A stretch of DNA of 5,201 nt from CAIKMD01 sp035533255. Its GTDB lineage: Bacteria > Pseudomonadota > Alphaproteobacteria > ATCC43930 > CGMCC-115725. The position numbers and the translations under genes are program-made. The notes beneath the pieces are model-generated. The model had not been told where the DNA came from and did not search any database. It saw only the letters and a list, made by a program, of their open reading frames with translations. The stretch covers positions 1 to 5,201 of the forward strand of contig DATLUE010000046.1 in NCBI GenBank assembly GCA_035533255.1. The letters run 5' to 3'. This document shows, one piece after another, positions 1-5,201 of this stretch; within the stretch, counting starts at the first letter, position 1; the number at the start of each line of letters is the position of its first letter.

Positions 1-1
1 G

Positions 2-679
2 CTCCTGGAAGGCGGACGCGTGTCGCTGCTGGTCGGCCTTACCGCGGCCCTGGTTGCGGCGGTGCTCGGCACGGCAGTCGGGTTGATCGCCGGCTATCGC
101 GGCGGCAGGCTGGACGCGGTGCTGATGCGCTTCACCGATGGCATGATCGCGCTGCCGCTGCTGCCGCTGCTGGTCGTGCTGACGGCGCTCGATCTCAAGA
201 AGGTCGGGCTGCCCGGTTCGATCATCGATTCGCCGGCGATCAGCGTCGAGCGGATCATCGTGCTGGTCGCCCTTGTCGGCTGGACCACGGTTGCGCGGAT
301 CGTGCGCGGCGCGACCCTGTCGGTGAAGTCGCGCGATTTCGTGCGCGCAGCGGTGGCGCTCGGCGCCAGCGGCCGGCGCGTGATGCTGGTGCATATCCTG
401 CCCAACCTCGCCTCGCCGATCATCGTCGCCAGCACCTTGGCGGTCGGCGAGATCATCCTGCTCGAATCCGTGCTGAGCTTCCTCGGTCTCGGCGTCGCGC
501 CGCCGATTCCGAGCTGGGGCAACATGCTCACGAGCGCGCAAGAAACCATCCAGCTCGCGCCGCAGCTCGCGCTCTATCCCGGGCTGTTGATCTTCATCAC
601 CGTGATCGCATGCAATTTCCTCGGCGACGGGCTGCAAGATGCGCTCGACCCGCGCGCGCAACGCCGGCTTTCGGGGTAG
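2..679 (+). CDS. ABC transporter permease, DppC/OppC type (peptide/nickel family), 5'-truncated by window edge
   Basis: Inner-membrane permease subunit of a binding-protein-dependent importer of the dipeptide/oligopeptide/nickel class. The frame is open from base 2, and the first residues (LLEGGRVSLLVG) already match the conserved start of the DppC transmembrane core. The GTG at base 20 is therefore an internal valine, not the start. The 225 visible codons compare with about 280-300 in the family, so roughly 60-80 N-terminal residues are missing. The cytoplasmic EAA loop that docks on the ATPase lies at bases 344-403 (RAAVALGASGRR followed by HILPN). It is followed by the family hallmarks LLESVLSFLGLG and SWGNML and by the C-terminal NFLGDGLQDALDPR. 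Several hydrophobic helices are evident. The stretch between the second and third visible helices (DLKKVGLPGSIIDSPAISVER) is longer than I recall for classical DppC, suggesting a subfamily. Substrate cannot be told. Partner permease and ATPases would lie upstream, outside the window. The stop is 11 bases before the next gene, so co-transcription is likely. Confidence 0.93.
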   Translation, partial: LLEGGRVSLLVGLTAALVAAVLGTAVGLIAGYRGGRLDAVLMRFTDGMIALPLLPLLVVLTALDLKKVGLPGSIIDSPAISVERIIVLVALVGWTTVARIVRGATLSVKSRDFVRAAVALGASGRRVMLVHILPNLASPIIVASTLAVGEIILLESVLSFLGLGVAPPIPSWGNMLTSAQETIQLAPQLALYPGLLIFITVIACNFLGDGLQDALDPRAQRRLSG

Positions 680-690
680 AATAAGCGCCC

Positions 691-2082
691 ATGACCCCGT
701 CGCCGACCACCGACACCGATATCGCCGCGCTGCTGCGCCAAGCGGGTCTCCTTGAGCGCGGCGGCGCCGAGTGGCTGGACGCGACGCCGCAGCCGATCGA
801 CGCTTACGAGCGCGACAGCGCCGCGTTCGCGCGCTTCTGGCAACTCGGCGACGCGCTTCTCGACAAGCTGCCGGCGAAGGAAGCCGCCGCTTCGGCCGTC
901 ATCGCCGCCTGCCGCAGCGCACGCGACCGGTTCCTCGCCGCTCATGTCGAGCGCGTCTACCGCGCCATCACCAACGATCTCAAAGCCTTCATTCGCGTCG
1001 AGCACCTGGTCCGCGAGGCGGCGCGCGCGGTGCCCGGGCTGGTGCCGGCGCCGGAATTGCTCGCCGCCGAGAATGTGCGCGCGCACAAGGACAAGCACGG
1101 CATCGAGATCGATCACGGCATCTTCCTCAACCACGCGCTCGCGCATCCGATTGCGGGCGCGCATCTCTGTCATGCAATGCTGCTGCCACGGCCCGAAGCG
1201 CTCGACCGTCTCGACGAGTTGCGCAGCCGCGGCGCGATCGAGCTTGCCACCGCGACCGTCGAGCGAAGCGGCCGCGCGGCGATCGTGACCTTGCGCAATC
1301 CGCGCTTCCTCAATGCCGAGGACGAGACAACGCTCGAGGATTCCGAGATCGCGATCGACCTCGCGACGCTCGATCCGCTGTCCGAGGTCGCGGTGCTGCG
1401 CGGCGGCGTGGTCGAGCATCCGAAATATGCCGGACGGCGGCTGTTCTCTGCCGGGATCAATTTGACGCATCTCTATCGCGGCCAGATTCCCTTTGTCTGG
1501 TATCTCCAGCGCGATCTCGGCCTGGTAAACAAGATTTTCCGCGGCCTCGCGCGCGCCGATGAATCGCCCGACGAGCTCAGCGGCGGCACGATCGAGAAGC
1601 CGTGGATCGCAGCGGTCGACGGCTTTGCGATCGGCGGCGGCTGCCAAATTCTATTGGCGATCGACTACGTCATCGCGGCGAGCGACGCCTATCTGACTTT
1701 GCCGGCCCGCAAGGAAGGCATCATCCCGGGCGCCGCCAATCTGCGGTTGCCGCGCTTCGTCGGCGACCGCATCGCGCGGCAGGCGATCCTTTACGGCCGG
1801 CGTCTCGACTGCGCGAGCGCGGAGGGCCGCCTGATCTGCGACGAGGTCGCCGCACCCGACGCGATGGATACCGCGGTCGAGCAGGCGATCGCGGGGCTCT
1901 CGGATTCAGGCGTCGTCAGCGCGGCTGGCAATCGGCGCGCGCTGCGCGTCGGCCAGGAACCGCTCGATCTCTTCCGCCGCTACATGGCGGTCTACGCGCG
2001 CGAGCAGGCTTATTGCCATTTCAGCCCGGCGCTGATCGCCAATCTCGAGCGCTATTGGAACGCGGCACAGCGGCGGGTCTAA
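691..2082 (+). CDS. DpgC-like crotonase-fold protein, putative arylacetyl-CoA 1,2-dioxygenase (cofactor-independent)
   Basis: 463 aa. It most resembles DpgC, the glycopeptide-pathway enzyme that converts (3,5-dihydroxyphenyl)acetyl-CoA plus O2 to the arylglyoxylate and free CoA without metal or flavin. Residues 1-190 form an alpha-helical N-terminal extension absent from ordinary enoyl-CoA hydratases, including the DpgC-like stretch HKDKHGIEIDHGIFLNH (132-148). Residues about 190-400 are the crotonase core. The two oxyanion-hole segments are visible: FSAGINL (252-258) and GFAIGGGCQ (311-319). E210, R274 and Q319 fall about where I recall the active-site Glu, Arg and Gln of DpgC (from memory, not aligned). 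The WYLQRDLG segment (270-277) and the C-terminal helix ending in ERYWNA also fit DpgC better than a hydratase. ATG 691 is the first possible ATG because an in-frame TAA lies at 682-684. The Shine-Dalgarno is weak (GGGGT at 673-677, inside the end of the permease gene), so translational coupling is plausible. The true substrate is unknown; a hydrolase or hydratase activity is not excluded. Fold certain, DpgC-type family likely, reaction inferred. Confidence 0.85.
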   Translation: MTPSPTTDTDIAALLRQAGLLERGGAEWLDATPQPIDAYERDSAAFARFWQLGDALLDKLPAKEAAASAVIAACRSARDRFLAAHVERVYRAITNDLKAFIRVEHLVREAARAVPGLVPAPELLAAENVRAHKDKHGIEIDHGIFLNHALAHPIAGAHLCHAMLLPRPEALDRLDELRSRGAIELATATVERSGRAAIVTLRNPRFLNAEDETTLEDSEIAIDLATLDPLSEVAVLRGGVVEHPKYAGRRLFSAGINLTHLYRGQIPFVWYLQRDLGLVNKIFRGLARADESPDELSGGTIEKPWIAAVDGFAIGGGCQILLAIDYVIAASDAYLTLPARKEGIIPGAANLRLPRFVGDRIARQAILYGRRLDCASAEGRLICDEVAAPDAMDTAVEQAIAGLSDSGVVSAAGNRRALRVGQEPLDLFRRYMAVYAREQAYCHFSPALIANLERYWNAAQRRV

Positions 2083-2098
2083 CTTGCCGGTTTCAGGA

Positions 2099-3427
2099 TC
2101 ATGTCTTCGGCCGCAGATCGCGGATGCGCACCGCCTTGCCGAGCGAGCGCTCGATCGCGCCCGGAATAACGACATCGACCGTCGCGGTGACGCCCACCAG
2201 CGCCTTGATGCGATGCGCGAGGTCATGTGCGGCGCTGCCGCGGTTCCCGTCATCCGCGGTTGTCGGCCGCGCTTCGACGCGCACCGTCATCTCGTCAAGC
2301 CGCCCGTCGCGGCGCAGCTCGATCAGGAAATGCCCGGCGAGCCGGGCGTCGGCGAGGATGAGTTCTTCGATCTGGCTGGGGAAGACGTTGACGCCGCGCA
2401 CGATCATCATGTCGTCGGAGCGGCCGGCGATCTTGTCGATGCGGCGCATCGAGCGCGCCGTGCCCGGCAGCAGCCGCGTCAAATCGCGCGTGCGATAGCG
2501 GATGACCGGCATCGCCTCTTTGGTCAACGAAGTCAGCACCAGCTCGCCGCGCTCGCCATCGGCCAGCGGCTCGCCCGTGGCGGGATCGACGATCTCGGGC
2601 AGAAAATGATCCTCCCATACATGCAGCCCGTCCTTGGTCTCGACGCATTCGCTGGCGACGCCCGGACCGATCACTTCCGAGAGGCCGTACATGTCGGTGG
2701 CGTGGATATCGAACGCGTCCTCGATCTCGCTGCGCATCGCATTGGTCCAGGGCTCGGCACCGAAAATGCCGATACCGAGCGAGCAGCGGCGCGGATCGAC
2801 GCCTTGGGCGTGGAACGCGTCGAGGATCGCCAGCGTGTAACTCGGCGTCGCCATAAGGATATCGGGCTCGAAATCGACGATCAGCCTTACCTGCCGCTCC
2901 GTCATGCCGGATGCGACCGGCACGACGGTCAGGCCAAGGCGCTCGGCGCCGTAATGCGCGCCAAGGCCGCCGGTGAAGAGGCCGTAGCCATAGGCGATGT
3001 GCGCGCGCATCCCCGGCCGCCCGCCGCCGGCGCGAATCGAGCGCGCCATGAGGTTAGACCAGATGTCGAGATCGCGATCGGTATAGCCGACCACGGTCGC
3101 CTTACCGGTGGTGCCGGACGAGGCATGGATGCGCCGTATCCTCTCCCGCGGCACCGCGAACATGCCGAAAGGATAATTGGCGCGCAGATCGTCTTTCGCG
3201 GTGAAAGGAAACCGGCCGAGATCGGCAAGCTGCCTGAGATCGCGCGGATGGACTCCGGCGGCGTCGAATTTCTGGCGATACGCGGCGACGTTCTCGTACG
3301 CATGAGACAGCGTATGCCGCAGCCGCGAGAGCTGCAGCGCCTCGATCTCGTCGCGCGACGCGATCTCGATCGGCTCGAGTTCTGCCGGTTTCGGCGCGAG
3401 ATCGGTTTGCGGCTGCTTGCTTGCCAT
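2099..3427 (-). CDS. paaK: Phenylacetate-CoA ligase family protein (PaaK-type, AMP-forming)
   Basis: 442 aa, matching the usual length of about 430-445. Cytoplasmic adenylate-forming enzyme that activates an aryl-acetic acid with ATP and CoA to the arylacetyl-CoA thioester. Motifs in order: HASSGTTGKAT (101-111, the ATP-phosphate loop), AYGYGLFTGGLGAHYG (145-160, typical of PaaK), FGAEPW (222-227), DMYGLSE (245-251, A5 motif), YRTRD (311-315), GRSDDMMIVRGVNVFPSQIE (335-354, hinge and start of the small domain) and RSLGKAVRIRDLR (427-439), with K431 the likely catalytic lysine. Start chosen at ATG 3425-3427: a strong GGGGGAG ribosome site lies 6 bases upstream, and the protein then starts like other family members. 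A longer reading to 3535 would add 36 unrelated residues and overlap the divergent gene. Convergent with the DpgC-like gene and divergent from the aminotransferase, so transcribed alone within this window. Phenylacetate, a hydroxylated phenylacetate or indoleacetate are all possible substrates. No paa ring-oxygenase genes are in view, so the symbol names the family only. Confidence 0.93.
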   Translation of the reverse strand: MASKQPQTDLAPKPAELEPIEIASRDEIEALQLSRLRHTLSHAYENVAAYRQKFDAAGVHPRDLRQLADLGRFPFTAKDDLRANYPFGMFAVPRERIRRIHASSGTTGKATVVGYTDRDLDIWSNLMARSIRAGGGRPGMRAHIAYGYGLFTGGLGAHYGAERLGLTVVPVASGMTERQVRLIVDFEPDILMATPSYTLAILDAFHAQGVDPRRCSLGIGIFGAEPWTNAMRSEIEDAFDIHATDMYGLSEVIGPGVASECVETKDGLHVWEDHFLPEIVDPATGEPLADGERGELVLTSLTKEAMPVIRYRTRDLTRLLPGTARSMRRIDKIAGRSDDMMIVRGVNVFPSQIEELILADARLAGHFLIELRRDGRLDEMTVRVEARPTTADDGNRGSAAHDLAHRIKALVGVTATVDVVIPGAIERSLGKAVRIRDLRPKT

Positions 3428-3433
3428 CTGTCG

Positions 3434-3440
3434 CTCCCCC
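3434..3440 (-). promoter_or_regulatory. Ribosome binding site of the CoA ligase gene
   Basis: Read on the minus strand the bases are GGGGGAG, followed by a 6-base spacer (GCGACA-type, bases 3428-3433) and the ATG. This is the strongest Shine-Dalgarno in the window and decides the ligase start at 3427 over the longer in-frame reading from 3535. Confidence 0.75.
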
Positions 3441-3465
3441 GAAAGAGGCGGACGGTCCCATTCGT

Positions 3466-3494
3466 TTGACCAGCACACCGGCGGGACGGATATT
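3466..3494 (+). promoter_or_regulatory. Candidate sigma70-type promoter of the aminotransferase gene
   Basis: TTGACC (3466-3471, 5 of 6 to the -35 consensus) is separated by 17 bases from GATATT (3489-3494, 4 of 6 to the -10 consensus). TATTAC at 3491-3496 is an alternative -10 with a 19-base spacer. Transcription would begin near 3501, leaving a leader of about 20 bases before the ATG at 3522. It lies in the 94-bp gap between two divergent genes, where a promoter for each is expected. No comparably good promoter for the ligase was found on the opposite strand. Inferred by eye only. Confidence 0.4.
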
Positions 3495-3521
3495 ACCAGT
3501 TTCCCCGCGAAAGTAGCATCC

Positions 3522-4895
3522 ATGTCGCGCAGCAATTCGATCTCGGCCCTCGATATCGCGAGCCATCTGCATCCCTACACCAATCTGCGACAGCATCAGC
3601 GCCAAGGCCCGCTGGTCATCACCGAGGGGAACGGCATCTATGTGAAGGACGAGAGCGGCAAGGAATATATCGAGGCGATGTCCGGGCTCTGGTGCGCCGC
3701 GCTCGGCTTCAGCGAGGAGCGGCTGGTCGAGGCGGCGGCCAAGCAGATGCGCCGACTGCCCTTCTATCACGGCTTCGCCAATAAATCGCACGAGCCGGTG
3801 GCCGAGCTCGCCGAACGGCTGGTGGCGATGATGCCGGTGCCGATGTCGAAGGCGTTCTTCAACAATTCCGGCTCGGAGGCCAATGACACGGCGATGAAGC
3901 TGGTGCGGTACTACAACAATGCGCTCGGCCGGCCGCGCAAGAAGAAAATCATCGCGCGCATGAAGGGCTATCACGGCGTCACGGTCGCAACCGCGAGCCT
4001 CACCGGCCTTGCCGCCAATCATCGCGACTTCGATCTGCCGATCGCGAATATCCGCCACGCCGATTGCCCGCATCATTACCGTTACGCCAGACCGGGCGAG
4101 AGCGAGGAGGATTTCGCGACCCGCCTCGCCGACAGTCTCGACGCGCAAATCCGGCGCGAGGATCCCGAGACGGTCGCCGCTTTCATTGCCGAGCCGGTGA
4201 TGGGCGCCGGCGGCGTATTGCTGCCGCCGAAGACCTATTTCGCGAAAATCCAGGCGGTCCTCAAAAAGCACGATGTGCTGCTGATCGCCGACGAGGTGAT
4301 CTGCGGCTTTGGCCGCACCGGCAATATGTTCGGCTCGGAGACTTACGGGCTGAAGCCGGACATCCTCACCCTGGCCAAGGCGGTGACCTCGGCCTATCTG
4401 CCGCTCTCGGCGACGATCGTCTCCGAGGACATCTATCAAGCGATGCTGAAGCAGAGCGACAAGCTCGGCGCGTTCGCGCATGGCTTCACCTATTCCGGTC
4501 ATCCGGTGTGCTGCGCCGTCGCGCTCGAAGCGCTGAAAATATACGAGGAGCGCGACATCGTCGGCCATGTGCGGCAGGTCGCGCCGCGCTTCCAGGCGGG
4601 GCTGCAACGCTTGGCGTCGCATCGCTTGGTCGGCGAGGCGCGCGGGGTCGGGCTGATCGGCGCGCTGGAGATCGTCCGCGACAAGGCGAGCAAAGCCTCG
4701 TTCGATCCTTCGCGCGGCGCCACCGCGCTGATTGCCGCGGCATGCCAGGAGAACGGGCTGATCGTCCGGCCGCTCGGCGGCGATGTCATCGCGTTTTGCC
4801 CGCCGCTGATCGTCACCGCGGCCGAGATCGACGAGATCTGGTCGCGTTTCGGCGCGTCGCTCGATCAAGCGGCGGTGCAGCTCGCAGCCGGGTGA
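3522..4895 (+). CDS. Class III (omega) PLP-dependent aminotransferase
   Basis: 457 aa, the usual length for class III transaminases such as the putrescine/beta-alanine/omega-amine:pyruvate group. It moves an amino group between an amine or amino acid and a keto acid using pyridoxal phosphate, in the cytoplasm. Visible signatures: SGLWC (54-58, substrate-pocket Trp), NNSGSEANDTAMK (114-126, phosphate-binding), GYHG (149-152, Tyr stacking on PLP), EPVMGAGG (224-231), IADEVICGFGRTG (255-267, with D257 pairing with the pyridine nitrogen), LTLAKAVTS (282-290, K286 the Schiff-base lysine) and FTYSGHP (322-328). R416 in VRPLGG is in the place of the mobile arginine that binds carboxylates in omega-transaminases. 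All catalytic residues are present. Start at ATG 3522 is preferred: the protein begins MSRSNSISALDIASHLHPYT, like relatives. A reading from 3417 would overlap the divergent ligase start. The ribosome site is modest (GAAAG, 8 bases upstream). The substrate cannot be fixed from sequence; an arylglyoxylate is an idea from context only. Glutamate-semialdehyde aminomutase is unlikely, since the next gene is an ALAS. Confidence 0.92.
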   Translation: MSRSNSISALDIASHLHPYTNLRQHQRQGPLVITEGNGIYVKDESGKEYIEAMSGLWCAALGFSEERLVEAAAKQMRRLPFYHGFANKSHEPVAELAERLVAMMPVPMSKAFFNNSGSEANDTAMKLVRYYNNALGRPRKKKIIARMKGYHGVTVATASLTGLAANHRDFDLPIANIRHADCPHHYRYARPGESEEDFATRLADSLDAQIRREDPETVAAFIAEPVMGAGGVLLPPKTYFAKIQAVLKKHDVLLIADEVICGFGRTGNMFGSETYGLKPDILTLAKAVTSAYLPLSATIVSEDIYQAMLKQSDKLGAFAHGFTYSGHPVCCAVALEALKIYEERDIVGHVRQVAPRFQAGLQRLASHRLVGEARGVGLIGALEIVRDKASKASFDPSRGATALIAAACQENGLIVRPLGGDVIAFCPPLIVTAAEIDEIWSRFGASLDQAAVQLAAG

Positions 4896-4921
4896 CCGCG
4901 ACATCAAGCCTCATTGCAGGG

Positions 4922-4950
4922 GTGGCAGCATAGGCGTTTGGTCTTATAAT
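4922..4950 (+). promoter_or_regulatory. Candidate housekeeping promoter of hemA
   Basis: A perfect TATAAT -10 box lies at 4945-4950, unusual in such G+C-rich DNA. GTGGCA at 4922-4927 (4 of 6 to TTGACA) sits 17 bases upstream, the ideal spacer. A start near 4957 gives a leader of about 25 bases to the ATG at 4982. The 86-bp gap otherwise holds no gene and no hairpin with a T-run that would end the aminotransferase transcript, so read-through from upstream may add to hemA expression. Confidence 0.55.
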
Positions 4951-4954
4951 GCTG

Positions 4955-4966
4955 ACCCGGTCGGGT
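4955..4966 (+). repeat. Short inverted repeat between the hemA promoter and start codon
   Basis: ACCCG-GT-CGGGT: two 5-base arms with a 2-base centre, starting 5 bases after the -10 box and ending just before the GGAG ribosome site (4967-4970). In RNA it could form a 4-bp stem with a 4-base loop next to the ribosome site. In DNA it could be a half-length operator. It is short, and may be chance in G+C-rich sequence. Confidence 0.3.
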
Positions 4967-4981
4967 GGAGTCGCCTAAGAC

Positions 4982-5201
4982 ATGGATTACGAAGGTTTTT
5001 TCAAGACGCGCCTCGACGCGCTGCGGGCCGAGGGCCATTACCGCGTGTTCGCCGATCTCGAGCGCAAGGCCGGCGCCTTCCCGCGCGCGCATGACCATGC
5101 GAGCGACCGCGAGATCACGGTCTGGTGCTCGAACGATTATCTCGGGATGGGCCAGCATCCCGACGTACGTGCCGCGATGCACGAGGCGATCGACAAGGCC
5201 G
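4982..5201 (+). CDS. hemA: 5-aminolevulinate synthase (ALAS, C4 pathway), 3'-truncated by window edge
   Basis: First 73 codons of the PLP enzyme that condenses glycine with succinyl-CoA to 5-aminolevulinate, the first step of haem, and in phototrophs bacteriochlorophyll, synthesis. The N-terminus MDYEGFFKTRLDALRAEGHY followed by RVFADLER is characteristic of alphaproteobacterial HemA. R21 in YRVF corresponds to the arginine I recall as binding the succinyl-CoA carboxylate in Rhodobacter ALAS. The segment VWCSNDYLGMGQHPDV (47-62) is the conserved alpha-oxoamine synthase signature and contains the ALAS-type W-C-S-N-D-Y-L-G-M. About 400 residues are expected, so over four fifths lies outside the window. 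ATG 4982 is preceded by GGAG at 4967-4970, a long 11-base spacer, and by its own promoter candidate. KBL and BioF share the fold, but this N-terminus is ALAS-like. Confidence 0.93.
   Translation, partial: MDYEGFFKTRLDALRAEGHYRVFADLERKAGAFPRAHDHASDREITVWCSNDYLGMGQHPDVRAAMHEAIDKA

Noticed and set aside
20..22. GTG at base 20 as the permease start
   Set aside because: The six codons before it already match conserved DppC sequence, so the gene continues past the left edge.
152..169. Direct repeat CTGCCGCTG x2
   Set aside because: It encodes a Leu-Pro-Leu run in a permease helix; a codon-level coincidence, not a structural repeat.
574..1647. 357-codon minus-strand frame over the DpgC-like gene
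   Set aside because: Low-complexity Arg/Ala/Glu-rich translation with no family motif, opposite a clearly conserved crotonase-fold protein.
2084..3469. 461-codon open frame on the plus strand opposite the CoA ligase
   Set aside because: Composition is the typical Arg/His/Asp-rich shadow; the minus strand carries every adenylate-forming motif. Long antisense frames are common at this G+C content.
3428..3535. Extension of the ligase start by 36 residues to 3535
   Set aside because: The added residues look like translated intergenic DNA, and the strong GGGGGAG site sits just before the ATG at 3427.
3522..4895. Aminotransferase as HemL (glutamate-1-semialdehyde aminomutase) because it precedes hemA
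   Set aside because: The motifs fit amine/omega-amino-acid:pyruvate transaminases, and an ALAS (C4 pathway) organism does not need HemL.
3102..4907. 601-codon open frame on the minus strand, antisense to the aminotransferase and running into the ligase gene
   Set aside because: It is the reverse-complement shadow of a G+C-rich gene. Its product is rich in Arg, Ala and Asp/Glu with no recognised motif, while the plus-strand frame has the full class III transaminase motif set.
4923..4938. TGGCAG as the -24 element of a sigma54 promoter before hemA
   Set aside because: The GC element expected about 10 bases downstream is absent at the right spacing.
4968..4972. GAGTC (GANTC, CcrM methylation site) in the hemA leader
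   Set aside because: Several other GANTC sites occur inside genes in this window, so this one carries no clear signal.

Overview
The window is about two-thirds G+C and nearly fully coding. It most likely comes from an alphaproteobacterium, perhaps a Rhizobiales or Rhodospirillales member. The best evidence is the gene entering at the right edge, a C4-pathway (ALAS-type) hemA, which in bacteria is typical of Alphaproteobacteria. G/C-rich third codon positions agree with this. No rRNA, tRNA, mobile element, CRISPR array or large repeat is visible.

Layout, left to right: (1) the 3' part of a DppC/OppC-type ABC transporter permease (+), cut by the left edge. (2) Eleven bases later, a 463-aa DpgC-like crotonase-fold protein (+), resembling the cofactor-independent (3,5-dihydroxyphenyl)acetyl-CoA 1,2-dioxygenase. 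(3) Convergent to it, with a 16-bp gap, a PaaK-type phenylacetate-CoA ligase (-). (4) Divergent from the ligase across 94 bp, a class III PLP-dependent omega-aminotransferase (+). (5) After an 86-bp gap with a good promoter candidate, the first 73 codons of 5-aminolevulinate synthase hemA (+), cut by the right edge.

The most interesting point is chemical. An aryl-acetate:CoA ligase sits beside a homologue of an enzyme that oxidises an arylacetyl-CoA to an arylglyoxylate without cofactor or metal, and a transaminase that could act on a keto acid follows. In glycopeptide-antibiotic producers, DpgC followed by a transaminase makes dihydroxyphenylglycine. Here the type III polyketide synthase (DpgA) is not in view, and a CoA ligase could supply the thioester from a free arylacetic acid instead. 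This is a hypothesis from gene content. The genes lie in three transcription units (ABC permease + DpgC-like; ligase; aminotransferase), and hemA is probably an unrelated housekeeping neighbour.

The long ORFs antisense to the ligase, aminotransferase and DpgC-like genes are read as shadows caused by high G+C. There is no stretch over 300 bases without a gene.
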